From the NCBI GenBank assembly GCA_963921195.1, contig OY992540.1, forward strand, positions 73,893,337 through 73,957,336: 64,000 nt of DNA. Reading direction: 5' to 3'. A program made the position numbers and the translations under genes. The stretch is from Pegoplata infirma. Its lineage: Eukaryota > Arthropoda > Insecta > Diptera > Anthomyiidae. Positions 12,230-24,300 of this stretch are shown one piece after another (the first letter of the stretch is position 1; each line of letters opens with the position of its first letter). The notes under the pieces are model-generated. The model worked only from the letters and a program-made list of their open reading frames with translations. It searched no databases and had not been told where the DNA came from.

Positions 12230-12721
12230 TAGAGATGGGCGCGTGAGTGGTTTTTGACTCACACTCACTAACGCTTACGACCGGAATTTTTGAATCTCTC
12301 ACGAGCTTAATTTTTCTACTCACACTCACTCACAATCACGTGAGTAAATTTAATACAACTCACACTCACGTGCACTCACTAAAATTTCAAAAACTTTAAG
12401 CAAAATTTAAATTTCCCCGAAATTTTAAAATTTTTTTTGCTTTTTTCGTACGAATTCCTAAATTTTGGCGAATTTTAATGTTATTTTGACGATTTTTTTG
12501 GTACGAAAGGAAATATGAAGAGAAAATAAATCACGCAAAAAAATCGACTCACGCACACTCATTCACGAAAAAATCTGACCTACGCACACTCTCTCACGCA
12601 TTTTTTCCGAACTCACACTCACTCACAATCACGTGAGTAAAATCGAATTCAGTCACACTCACGCGTGATCACGCGTGAATCACGTGAATCACGCTCTAAT
12701 CTGCTCATGTGCCCATCTGTA
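12230..12721. mobile_element. hAT-like MITE, 8-bp TSD ATTTATAC
   Basis: The ends TAGAGATGGGC and GCCCATCTGTA are an 11-bp inverted repeat with one mismatch. The 8 bases ATTTATAC occur directly on both sides (12222-12229 and 12722-12729), the duplication length of hAT transposons. The 492-bp interior is built from repeats of ACTCACACTCACTCAC and AATCACGTGAGTAAA in both orientations, which look like dense subterminal transposase-site arrays. No transposase is present. It sits exactly at the start of the Helentron-like element that follows. Related truncated copy at 29056-29535. Confidence 0.8.
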
Positions 12722-12723
12722 AT

Positions 12724-14720
12724 TTATACCCTACACCACACTGTGGTACAGGATATAATGAGTTTGTGCTGATGTTTGTAACTACCCGAAATATTGGTCA
12801 TAGACCCACTTTTAAGTATACCGATCGACTCAGAATCACTTTTTGAGTCAATTTAGCGATGTCCGTCTGTCTGTCCATGCAAACGTTGTAATCACGATAC
12901 AGGTCGCAATTTTTAATCAATTGACGTGAAATTTGAAACTTAAGGCTCTTTTGGCCCAAGGACGAAGCCTAGAAACTGGAAAAAATCGGTCCATATTTAG
13001 AAATAGCCCCCATACAGAGGTCCTCTTTAGTTTTGGCTCAAATGACTCTAATAACCGCATTATAAAAGGTATATTTTCAAAAAATTGGCAGTTAATATTG
13101 TTTTATCTACACAAATCACCATTCCGAATTTTAAAGAAATCGGACCGGTTCTTCTTGTAGCCCCCATACAAACCACCTTCCCGATTTTCCATAAATCTCT
13201 CAAATTTCATAAAAATAGAAAATATTTAATTAAAATCCTGTTTGTGTATGTTAAAAATATTAATAACATTGCGTGACAAAACTAACCACTATTTTAGAAA
13301 ACAAGAGGTACGATCATCATTTCAATATATTTCGGACATGCTGAATCGAATGGCGTACTCCGTTTTTCGATGTATGGTACAGTTTTCTTGTAAAATGTCA
13401 TTAAAGATTGGCTGATTTACAGCTGCTTTTTTAACAAAAAAAATTCCAAAGCTAATGATTTTTAAATTTTATGGCATGGAAAACAAAGATATAACTTGTA
13501 GCAATATTTCTAATATAAATTAGGTTTAAAGCCTTTCATCTTAAGCCCTTAAATTCGAGGATTTCTTCATTTTTTTAAGAAATTAACCGCTAAATTGGTC
13601 TCTGATAAAAAACTTGCATTTTGTGGATCATAAAGGCGTCCATAACACTACGAATAGAGGACAAAAAACATCTATGTTATATGGACCATCATGATGAAAA
13701 TCGCGAAAAACCGTATTTTTGTATATGGCAGCATCACTTTATGAGATGATTTGAGGCTTCATCTTTTAGTATATAATGTGGGAACCTTAAACAATGAACT
13801 GACCCAAAATTTGTTTAAAAAAATTTTCATTTGCAAAAGTTTTCTTAACAAAAACTATAATTATTGTATCGCAAACACTGAAATAATAGTTTTTGTTAAT
13901 ATAACTTTTGGAAATGAAAACTTTTTTGTCCGAATTTTTGGTCAGTAAGTTGTTTAAGGTTCCCACATTATATACTAAAAGATGGAGCCTTAAATCATCT
14001 CGTAAAGTAATGCTGGCATATACAAAAAAACGGGTTTTCGCGATTTTCATCATGATGGTACATACAACATAGCTGCTTTTTTGTCCACTATTCGTTTTGT
14101 TAGGGATGCATTTTTGTTTCATTAAAAGCAAGTTTTTTATCAAAGACCAATTTGGCTGTTAATTTCGCGAAACCTTAAAAAATAAAGAAATTCGCGAATT
14201 TAAGGACTTAAATTGAAAAGCTTTAAACCAAATTTGCATAAGAAATGTTGCTACAATTCATATCTTTGTTTTCCATGTCATAAAATTTATAAGCCATTTA
14301 CTTTGCGATTTTTTTTGTTAAAAAACTGGCTCGAAATCAGCAAATCTTTAACGACATTTTGCAAGAAAACTGTACCATACATCGAAAAACGGAGTACGCC
14401 ATTCGAATAAGCATGTCCGAAATATATAGAAATGATGGTCGTAACTCTTGTTTATTTTTTAGTGTTCCGCAGTGTAACCTTATAAAATCTGATTATCATC
14501 AGACCATTTTTGGACGTAGGCTCGCCCCATTTGAAAATTTTGTCCGATATTCAGTTAAAGCGGTATATTGTCAACAGAGTGTTTTTTACACTTATTAAAG
14601 ATTTGACAAAATATAGATCTAATCAGTCCATGTTTGAACTTGGGACCCATTTTCCGGAAAACTCTAGTGTAGGGTATTATATGGTCGGTCTTGACCGACT
14701 ATAATTTTCTTACTTGTTTT
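12724..14720 (+). mobile_element. Helentron-like element, subtype with CACTGTGGTACAG end
   Basis: It begins TATACCCTACACCACACTGT, has CTAGCGATGTCCGTCTGTCT-type sequence at about 12853-12880, and ends with a stem-loop (GGTCGGTCTTGACCGACT) followed by CTTACTTGTTTTA. A 3' stem-loop a few bases before the end is typical of Helitron-group elements. The interior is split by the foldback at 13298-14456. An uninterrupted relative lies at 59449-60199 on the other strand. Confidence 0.65.
13298..14456. mobile_element. 1.16-kb foldback inserted in Helentron-like element
   Basis: The left arm begins near ACAAGAGGTACGATCATCAT and the right arm ends with the near inverse complement ATGATGGTCGTAACTCTTGT. 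Similarity runs inward through about 550 bp per arm to a centre near 13875. TTTTAG occurs on both sides (13292-13297 and 14457-14462) and may be the target duplication. It is absent from the relative at 59449-60199, confirming a secondary insertion. No protein of known type is encoded. Confidence 0.7.
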
Positions 14721-15130
14721 AATTTATATTTTATTATTATTTAAGATAATGTAATTGCATGAATCCAACGGGAAGAGGCCCTCAGAATTTTTGTTATAAT
14801 TTCTGCACTGAAATGATAAAAACATTCAAATGTAGTTGTTTGAAGTCAACTACATTTTCTGCAAAATAACAACAGTTTATGACAGTTGTTTTTTAACAGT
14901 TGTTTTTACTGAAATACTAATTCACCCCAGTTTGTAAGTTTAACCGAAATTTTATGAAAATTTGTTTAGTGTTTTCTCATAAAAAAGAGTTTTCAGAGAT
15001 ATTGCTAAAAAAATAAACATAAAAAATAGTGCGTACTGATTTGAGTTCAGAAGAAAATGTACATAAAGCATCCATTAAAAAGTTATAAGGCTTCAAAGTT
15101 TTCTTTATACCCAAGTAAAAATGTGAAGAA
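14721..15130. other. Unassigned stretch with small hairpin
   Basis: AAATGTAGTTG at 14828 pairs with CAACTACATTT ending 14857. Repeated AACAGTTGTTTTT phrases follow at 14870-14910. No gene is seen. Confidence 0.3.
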
Positions 15131-15306
15131 TCAGTACTGATCCGAAAAATGGATCGCTAAGATTAGATCAGTTTTAATCGGACGGATACAATTTCATCCG
15201 ATATATGGGTTTATCTAATTATATAAACCCATTTTTCGGGTAACATTGTATCCGTCCGATTAAAACTGATCTAATCTTAGCGATCCATTTTTCGGATCGG
15301 TACTGA
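15131..15306. mobile_element. 176-bp near-perfect palindrome
   Basis: TCAGTACTGATCCGAAAAAT at the left is matched by ATTTTTCGGATCGGTACTGA at the right. The arms (about 70 bp) contain GCTAAGATTAGATCAG and CGGACGGATACAAT and are almost identical. The loop is AT-rich. It looks like a young hairpin MITE or inverted duplication. Confidence 0.7.
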
Positions 15307-15439
15307 TCTTTCAAAATTCGGATCAGTACTGATCCGAGTAAGATCTTTTAAATCTCTGATAAGACATGATATATAAAAATATATCTAAACATTTTTACTA
15401 GGGTAGTGACAAAATTATGAAACACTAGCCGACATTTGA

Positions 15440-16125
15440 AATTTTACTATGATAATGTTTTTATGCTGGTGTCTTATTTTAAAAACTTGCAGTTCGCCAC
15501 CTCAGTTTGACTATACCCAGCAAAAATTGGCATTACCAGTAATGGGTTTTGTAATCCGAAACAACTGTTAATAACTAGTTACTTATTGAATGAAACACTA
15601 ATTATTTTAACAAGGGCGTGAGACAAAAATAACTAGTGAAGAGTATGGATATAAATAAGTAGTTACTGCCTCGGGTTACTAATAAGGAGTAAAAACCCAT
15701 TACCAATAAGAAGTAAAATAATTAGTTAACTAAAACTTTTAAAATTTAACTTGTTTTTACTTAAACTTAAAAATTGCGTAATTTTTTTTAAGTTTTAAAG
15801 TACTTTTTAAGTTAAAAAAGAAAATAAGAATTGCTGTTTTCATTTTCTTAAAACTAAATATTTTAGTAACTCGGGGTTGTAACTTGTATAATAATTCACC
15901 TCGTGGTGAATAAAAAAATATTCACCACCTGGTGAATAAAACGTAACATAATTATTTTTCATCAATTAGTTTTCATCAATTATTTTTCCATCAATATTTT
16001 TTTTAATCCATATTTCTTCGTCAATTTTTTTTTGTGTTTAACAAAAAATTTTTTTATCAATATTTTTTTTAATCAATAATTTTTTAGTAAGCATTATTGT
16101 TTCATCAATATTTTCAGTGCTTCAA
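15440..16125 (+). repeat. Dispersed repeat with TTCACC hairpin and ATCAATTTTT array, copy 1
   Basis: The same sequence occurs inverted at 47656-48185. Shared landmarks are GCTGGTGTCTTATT, GCCACCTCAGTTTGACT, and the hairpin ATTCACCTCGTGGTGAAT (15893-15910). These are followed by an array built on TTTTTCATCAAT (about 15955-16125). The interior 15525-15780 is missing from the other copy. No protein is encoded. Confidence 0.6.
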
Positions 16126-17075
16126 ATATAATTATTCGGTTTATTTATTTCGCATTTGTTCTATCATGACTCAAAATTCGGTCAGTCATACAATTCTAGT
16201 TGTAAGCTTTACAACAACAATGACATACAACAATTTTATTTAATTTTTAAACATTAACGTTTGCTCGCTCATTCAATGTTTAATGATATCATGATATTTT
16301 GGTACCATATTTTAAAGTGGTTAACAGGAAGAAGGACGGACGGACATGCAGACAATGGCATGAGAAATGTTATAGAAATTTCAAATTAAAATAAATTGCT
16401 TACTTAGTTTTCAACAACAACAATCACAGCCATTACTAACAAAATTGAAATAATCATCAATGGTTGTTTGGGTGTGTGTGTGCGTGAGAGTAATAGAAAA
16501 AAGGGTTTAATTTTAATAGGATCTACAGCTTTTACTGCTTGCTTTGGTCATGTTTAAATTACCTTTTTCTTCTGGTATATCAGCATGTGAAGGGTGAATG
16601 TGATTGTGTTAGTGTATGTGTGTGTTCTTTGTTGGTATAAGTTAAAATATTATTTTTGCGTATTAATGGTTGCCATGTTAAGCTTAATTAAAGCAATGAC
16701 TGGAATGCTTAAGCACAAATATTTTTTTTTGTATATTTTTTGTATTTATAATGTTTATTCAATTTGTTGTTCAAAACAGCTGTGAAAAGATTTCTGCCGA
16801 AATGAGGCAAACACAAAAAAAAAATATATAAAAGTTCAAGTCAACAAAGTGTTGAAAATTTTCATGTAAAGTCATGTGGAAAAAAGCGTTAATAAGTGCT
16901 GTTTTTGCTTTTTTGGTTCAACGGAAAAGTCTAACTTTTTTTTTGTTAATACTTTTATTTTGTATACGATGATAGAATCAAAGATGATTGAATTAGTACA
17001 AGTTTTCATTATTGCATAAGAATATTTCAATCGAACCAAAAAAAAGTACCGTGGTACTTTTTAAATTAATACTAT
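16126..17075. other. Unassigned stretch with microsatellites
   Basis: The stretch holds a GGAC/AGAC run near 16332-16356 (possible relic of a Helentron-like GTCY block) and a TG-rich run at about 16467-16486. The rest is AT-rich and may be unique. A hydrophobic open frame at 16594-16785 starts in TG-rich DNA and is not credible as a gene. Confidence 0.35.
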
Positions 17076-18838
17076 ATATGGAGCATTCCATGTCAAATCG
17101 GACACTTTGAAAATTTTTTTTTTTAGGTTTTTCCAATTTGTTTACAGTTTTTAGTACCCTTCGAAAACTCCTTCGTGGTAAATTTTCAGATTTTTTTGGT
17201 GACCCGTTCAAAAGATATAGAATTTTTAAAAATTGGTAGTTGGTTCCTTTACTCAAACTTCTATTACTCATAACTTCTTCAATAATGGTCCAAATTTAAA
17301 TTTTTTTTTTCAAAATTTTTGTTTTTTTACGTACTTTTTAAAAAAATCCCAAAAAATTCTTAAAAGCGCTCTAGTATGCGATTTTTAAGTTTTAAAATTT
17401 AAATCTCATTTTTGAAAATGTTTGTACTTTTTTGAAAAAAATTTATTGTAATTTTCCAATATTAAAATCAGTTCTACTGCTCTAATAGTGCGTCATAGAG
17501 GGGTCATTTATGGGACCGACCCCCATTAATTTTTACGTCTTAACATTTCTTTGGAACAAACTAATACCCTATCTCCAATTTCTAAGTGGGCTCCCATATA
17601 AAGCGACATTTTTTAAAATATGCTCCAACCGCTCTAACTGCCCTAATAGTGCCCTTAGGGCACTATTGACCGACCCACAATATTTTTTTAGTCCAAATAT
17701 TTTCTCTGAACACACTTACACTCTATCTTTAACTGTTAAGGCGGTCCCCATACAATTATTTTTATTTTTTGTAAATTTGTTTTATTGAATCAGCTTCTAC
17801 CGGTCCAATGGTGCGTCCAAGAGGGGTCATTAGTGAGACCGACATACCTACTTATCTCCAATCCCTAAGTAGGCTCCCATACAAATACCAGTTGGAGCAA
17901 ACTTTATAAAAATTTAATTTTGAATGGAAGCCTAATTAGGGAGTGGAGATAGGGCGTAGATATGTTTTAATGACCCCTCTCGGACGCACCATTGGACCAG
18001 CAGAAGCTGATTAAATAAAAAAAAAATTACAAAAAATTAAAAATTGTATGGGGACCGCCTTAACAATTAGAAATAGAAGATAGGTGTGTTCAGAGGAAAT
18101 GTTTGGACTAAAAAAATATTGTGGGTCAGTCATACATTTTGTTGCTCTAAGGGCACTATTAGGGCAGTTACAGCGGTAGAAGCAAATTTTAAAAAATGTC
18201 GGTTTGTGTGGGAGCCCCCCTAGAAATTGGAGATAGGGTATTAGTTTGTTCAAAAGAAATGTTAAGACGTAAAAATTAATGGTGGTCGGTCTTATAAATG
18301 ACCCCTCTATGACGCACCATTGGAGTAGTAGAAATGATTTAAGATTGGAAAATTCCAATAAAATTTTTTCAACAAATTTTAAAAAATAGTAATAATCGTT
18401 ATCCCACGATTCTCCTGGGCAAAAAATTTGTAGAATTGATAGAAGTTTTACACAAAAAAATTTTAAAAAAAATCGAAGAGTACAAACATTTTCAAAAATG
18501 AGATTTAAATTTTAAAACTTAAAAATCGCATACTAGAGCTCTTTTAAGAATTTTTTGGGATTTTTTTTTTAAAAAGTACGTAAAAAAACAAAAATTTTGA
18601 AAAAAAAAAATTGAAATTTGGACCATTATTGAAGAAGTTATGAGTAAAAAAAGTTTTAGTAAAGGAACAAACTACCAATTTTTAAAAATTCGATATCTTT
18701 TGAACGGGTCATCAAAAAAATCTGAAAATTTACCACGAAGGAGTTTTTGAGAGGTACTAAAAACTGTAAACAAATTGGGAAAATCTAAAAAAAAAAGAAA
18801 ATTTCAAAGTGTCCGATTTGTCATAGAATGCCCCATAT
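17076..18838. mobile_element. Foldback element, ATATGGGGCATTCC family, copy 2
   Basis: The ends are ATATGGAGCATTCCATGTCA and, read in reverse, ATATGGGGCATTCTATGACA. The arms are collinear with those of 6187-8108, including the blocks near ACCGACCCCCATTAATTTTT and CCAATGGTGCGTCC. The centre lies near 17900 and is shorter than in copy 1. Open frames at 17510-17788 (plus) and 18011-18358 (minus) are the two arm versions of the hydrophobic frame seen in copy 1. Confidence 0.75.
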
Positions 18839-20329
18839 GTATGTCTTAATATGTCTTATGCACTATGGACTCGAAAACATCAATAACCCACGTGTTTTGA
18901 AAAAAATCAATTTTTTTTCCGCAATATACAAAATTTAGAACCAGTTTTGAATTTTTTTCCAAAAATAAATAATGGCAATTGATAGCCCACACAAAACTCT
19001 ATTGAACAGATGTGTTTCGGAAACTTCAGAATTGTTGAGTTAGAACAGAAAAAATTGAACATAAAGTTATGTCATGCAAAAATTGTTAAATTTTACCATA
19101 TTTTGCTACTTTGTAGTTTTAAGTCATATTTCTCGATAACCAAAAATAATTGCTCTCTGAAAATTCAACATTTTGTAGAGAATTTAATGGACTTTATTGT
19201 TTTTTTCTGTTAGTACACATCGAGCACAGGCTCTTATTCTATTTGTTATAAATGTTTAAGGTAAAAAATGTTGAAGAAAAATTTAATTCTAAACACTATA
19301 GACATTTCTGCCATTCCCATATCGGTCATGTAGGGTCACCACTGCATCAAATGTCAGGAATAAAAAATACAAATGAAAAAAAAAACTTTTTTGCATGTCC
19401 TTGAAATCCTTAAAAAATGTATCCTTGAAGTCTTTAAGGTGTTACAAACAAGTCTCACAAATAATACATTTTTATTCGATTTTCAATAAATTTGTTTAGA
19501 TAATCGCCGTTTTTCCATTTAAGTTAAATTTTTAGCAATTTGAAATTTTCTATTTACCATCTCCGTTACGTATCTATGATTTTATGTAAATATGCTTGTA
19601 TAACCAGGCGTGTTAACATGTGTTGGTAAATTTGTTTGAAATTTTCCTGTTGATTGTGTGTGTTTGTGTAGCTGTAGATTCATTAAATTTTTCATTATAT
19701 GTGTGAGTGTGTGTGTGCTTGTTTTCGTTTGCGTTTTATTTTTTTTGCTCACTGTTTCATTATGTTTAAGCCTTCTGATTGCAAATTTCCGGTTTCTTAA
19801 TTAAAATGTGAAAATTATATATGTTTTTTTTTTTTGCATTTTGTATGATTTGACTATTAACGGAAATTGCTGAAATGTATAACAAATTCATATATTTAAA
19901 AATAAATTGAATAATTACTTAAATATTTAATTTAATTTGTTGCTCTTTTTTCAATTATAAATAAAATGTATATTACTGACAAGTTTATTAATTGTTGGAA
20001 AAATTTATATTTATTTTAATTCGTTGTGGATTTTAATAATAAAGAATTTGAGAGCAACTATTTTTAATTTAATTTAACAATAAATAATTTATAAATTAAT
20101 AAAAAAAATTTCAAATATGATGAAATTATTATAAATTAACAGAATTGAAAATATAAAAGTAATCGAATTACAATACATACAATTATAGAATATATTGACT
20201 CAAATGAAAATTTAAAAGCAAGTTTTAAAAAAGTTTTTTAAAAAAAATTAGTATTTAGAAATTAAAACTATTTTCGTACTAGCAGCTCTTTGTATAAATG
20301 TCTTTATTTAGATCTATAGATAGATGATC
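18839..20329. other. Unassigned stretch, possibly unique
   Basis: TG-rich microsatellite-like runs occur at 19654-19670 and 19700-19720. There is no TIR, no array and no credible coding frame. The region 18900-19250 has a composition like older repeats but no second copy in the window. Confidence 0.35.
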
Positions 20330-22984
20330 ACCAATTCTTGCTATTTTAGCTCTAGCACTTCTAGTTAAGCCATAAAATTGATTTTTAAAAATTTATAGCG
20401 ATGATCACTTATTTTGCTCTAGCACCTTAAATTTATGATTTCGTGTCATTTAATATTATTTAGAAAAAATATAAAAAATTGATATTTGGGAATTTATAAA
20501 GCTCATTTCTAATTTCAGCTATTTTCGCTCTATCACATCTAGCTAACATAAGTCATATAAAACAATAAAAAAGTTAAGAAAAATAAAAAGTGCTTTATTT
20601 GAACTTTAAAGGGATGATCCCCAAATTCTGGTGTTTTCCCTCTAGAACCTCCAGTTAAGTCATACAAATACTATAAGAGCTTTTTCAGAAAATAATCGAA
20701 TAAAAATAGATTTTTAAAAATTTATAGCGATGATCCCGAATTTTTACAAATTTTGCTTTAGCACCTCTTGTTAATGATGTAATTGGCATTTAAGTTAAAA
20801 AAATAATAATAATATATGCGTTATTTGAGCTCGAGGCCAATGTTGATTTTTTTTTTTTTTTTAATAATATTTATAAATAAAATAGTCGAATTAAAACAAC
20901 TTTATTTAACTAAAAACAAATTTGGAAATTTATAGAGATGACTTTTAAGGTATTTGCACTATAGCTCCTGTAGTTAATCCATAAAATACAATTAAACTTA
21001 AAACCAAAGAATAAAATAATCGATTTTTTGAAATTTAAACGACGATACCGATTTTTAGCTATTTTCGCACCTCTTGTTAATAATTTGATTGCCATTAAAG
21101 TTTTTTTTCTAAATAAAATCATACAAAAAAGATTTTCTTGATATCAACAGCTATGATTCCCAATTGTGGCTATTTTAGTTCTAGCTCCTCTAGTTAATGA
21201 TTAAATTGCAACTTGGATTTTTAGAAATTTCTGAGATGATCACCACCTTCTGATATTTTCGCTTTAGTTAAGCCATTAAGTGCAACGAACTTGTCATAGG
21301 TGTGATCCCCAACTTCAGATATTTTCACTCTAGAAACTGAAATTAAGCAATAAATTTTGAATACAGTTTGGAAATTTTTAGGATTAATCCAGAATTTTTT
21401 CTAAGCCATAAAAGGCAAGTAAAGTTTTTTAAAAAGAATAAACAAATAAGAACGGATTTTTTGTGAAATGTAAGGGAATGATCTCCTATTTCAGACATTT
21501 TTATTCTAGCACCTCTAGTAAATGATTCAATTGCAAATTTATTTGTTAAGACAAAAATCATGTAAAAATTAATTTTTTAAAATTGATAGGCTTTATCCAC
21601 AGCTATTATCGATTTATCACCTCTACTTTAACAATTAAATGCAATTAAAGTTTCTTAGAAAAAATTATATAAAAAGGGATTTTTGGATTCTTATAGCGAT
21701 GATTATAACTTTTTCTTATTTTCGCTCTAACACTTTCAGTTAAAAAATAAGTAAATTTTGTAAAAAATAATCATATAAAAATGGATTTTTGGGAAATTTT
21801 AAGAGATGATCCCCTCCTAAAAATAATCATATAAAAATGGATTTTTGTGAAATTTAAAGAGATGATCTCCTATTTCAACTATTTTCGTCCTTAAACCTTT
21901 AGCCCAGAATTTAATTGCAACTAAAGTTTTTAGAAAAAATCATAATCAAATTCGGATTTTTGTAAATTTAAAATTTTTATAAAACAAAATTCATATAAGA
22001 ATTTATTTATAAAATTTTATAGGGATGATCCCCAATTGAAGTTATTGGTGTCCTATTTAGACTTCGCATAGACCTCTTGGTCCATAGCGATACTACAAAA
22101 CTTTTTCTGCTAGCGTTCAAAGTCATTGCAAATCTTTTTAATATTCTAAAATCCATTCAAAAATGCATTCCATAAGAATGCATTTTTTGTGAAATTTAAA
22201 TGGATGATCTCCAATTTCAGCTGTTTTCGTTCTAGCACCTTTAGTTTGGAATTAATTGGCAATTAAAGTTTTTTTTATACAAAAAATGGATTTTTGTAAA
22301 TTTAAAAATCATTTTAGGAAAAATTTAAAAATAAATTTTTGGAAATTTATAGGGATGATCCCCGATTTTTGAAAATTTATAGGGATGATCACCAATTTCA
22401 CATATTTTCGCTCTAAGCAATAAATTGTCAAAAAGTTTGAAAATTTATGGGAATGATCTGCATTTTTTTCTAGCACCTCTAGTAAATGTTTCAATTGCAA
22501 ATTATTTTTTTTAAGAAAAAATAATATAAAAATGGATATTTGGAAATATATATGGATGATCCCCAATTTCTGCTGTTTTCGCTATGTAAACCGCTTTTCA
22601 AAATTCAATTAAGGTTAAAAAAATAATATGAAAATGGATTTTTGTAAATTTGTAGCAATGATCACCAATTTTTATTATTTTCGCTTTAGCACCTCTAGTT
22701 AAACTACACAATTAAAAAAATTAAGAAAACTACTTTTTGTAAAATTTAAATTTTTAGCGCCTACATTTAGAAAAAAAATATATAAAAATGGATTTTCGGA
22801 AATTTGCAGCAATGATCATCAATTTTTATTATTTTCGCTAAAGCATCTCTAGTTAAACTATACAATTAAAATAATTAAGAAAAAATACTTTTCGTGAAAT
22901 TTAAATGGAAGATCTCCAATTTCAGCTATTTTCGTTTTAGCGCCTATAGTTAGCGCAATTAATGGTTTTTTATAAAAAAAAAAT

Positions 22985-24300
22985 ATTAAAATTTTTGGAA
23001 ATATATAGGGTAGGATGGTTCTTAAAAACAAAAACTTTGGTTTCTGCACGGGACTCCCCCTCAGTTTATTAAGATTCATGAAAAAGTTATACCAAAATTC
23101 GGACCCTGGAGCAAAAGATGTTAAATTTTTTTTTTGTTTTGGTAAAAAAAAATTAAATAAATCATTATGAAACCGGTCAAGAAAATATCCTTTTTCAAGA
23201 TCATGCCCAAAGATTTTAAAAATCTCCAAGTTTTATTGCTCAATTTCATTGAATACATCTTGGATAATAAATGAGGAGTCGCAGAACAAAACGTACTTTT
23301 TCGCATTTTTTGACAAATTGATTTTTTGTTCTTTTTATATTATTTGGTTCGAAATCTATCAGAAAAAATTTCCATAGCGTTTTTTATTTTTGTTTTTCAT
23401 CAAGAAAATGGATTCCTTAAAAATTGGTGTGTAACAAACGTACTTTTTTGATAATTTTTTATCAAAACGTACTTTTTTCATTGTTTTTCATATGCAAGAT
23501 TTTTCATAATTTTATAATATGCCATTTTACTATTATATTCCATATACATATAAATGCCCACCAAGATTTTTTGAGGCCTTCTTGCAGGCCAGTGAAGGAT
23601 TTCCCCCTTATTTTTGTTATTGGTCTATTTACACGACACAACCACAGTATGGGGGAACATTAAATTTGACAATTCGTGTGTAACGTATCTAAATATGGGC
23701 CAATAAGGCTCTTTTGTAGTTTTTAATAAATAAGAACATTTTTAAAACACTCGATCAAAATAGGATCGTCTAAAAAAATACGCACATCAAAACGTCGTTT
23801 TTCAGTTATTTTTAAACAAAACGTACTTTTTTAATTATTTTTTAACAAAACGTACTTTTTCCAAAGTAAAAGTGGTTTTATATTAAACATCCTTAACATA
23901 GAATGTGGTGACTTATGGCAGTTTGATGCATCTCTTGATAAGCAAAAAGCTTGTTACCATATTCAGGTTCATGCAGTTTTTTAAAGGGGCGAAATAAATA
24001 AACCTCAATTTCCCAAAAAATTCTAATATGCGAAAAAGTACGTTTTGTTCTGCGGCTCCTCAAATGTTTAATTTTGGGTATTTTTTAATTTTAGCGATTT
24101 TCAAGAAAATGCTTTTTTCCAAACATTATCTTTTATTTTTTGGCTTTGACAAACATTTTGGGGAAAATTAACTAAAGTTCAATTGAATATTGTTCCATTT
24201 GACTTTTATTACACAGTTTTTAAATCTTACTAGTCTATGACATTTCTAACCCATGTTGACCGGCGACCAAGAGGCCAAAAACCAAAATTTGACTTTATTA
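22985..24300. mobile_element. Insertion interrupting the tandem array
   Basis: The array units stop near 22985 and resume near 24330. The inserted DNA includes the TIR element at 23273-24061 and flanks of about 290 and 240 bp that are not array units. The flanks have no obvious inverted relation, so the outer insertion is of unknown type. Confidence 0.5.
23273..24061. mobile_element. TIR element with internal ACGTACTTTTT repeats
   Basis: GAGGAGTCGCAGAACAAAAC at the left is matched by GTTTTGTTCTGCGGCTCCTC at the right. The inverted repeat extends over about 34 bp with one mismatch. AAAT lies directly outside both ends (23269-23272 and 24062-24065), a possible 4-bp duplication. Inside, AAACGTACTTTTTT recurs at about 23437, 23462, 23818 and 23846 in addition to the two ends. 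The 789-bp element encodes no recognisable protein. Confidence 0.65.

Noticed and set aside
12722..12729. ATTTATAC as part of the Helentron-like 5' end only
   Set aside because: The same eight bases at 12222-12229 and matching TIRs show that it is also the hAT-like target duplication.
16594..16785. Small membrane protein frame
   Set aside because: It overlaps TG-rich microsatellite sequence and T-runs that produce hydrophobic residues by composition.
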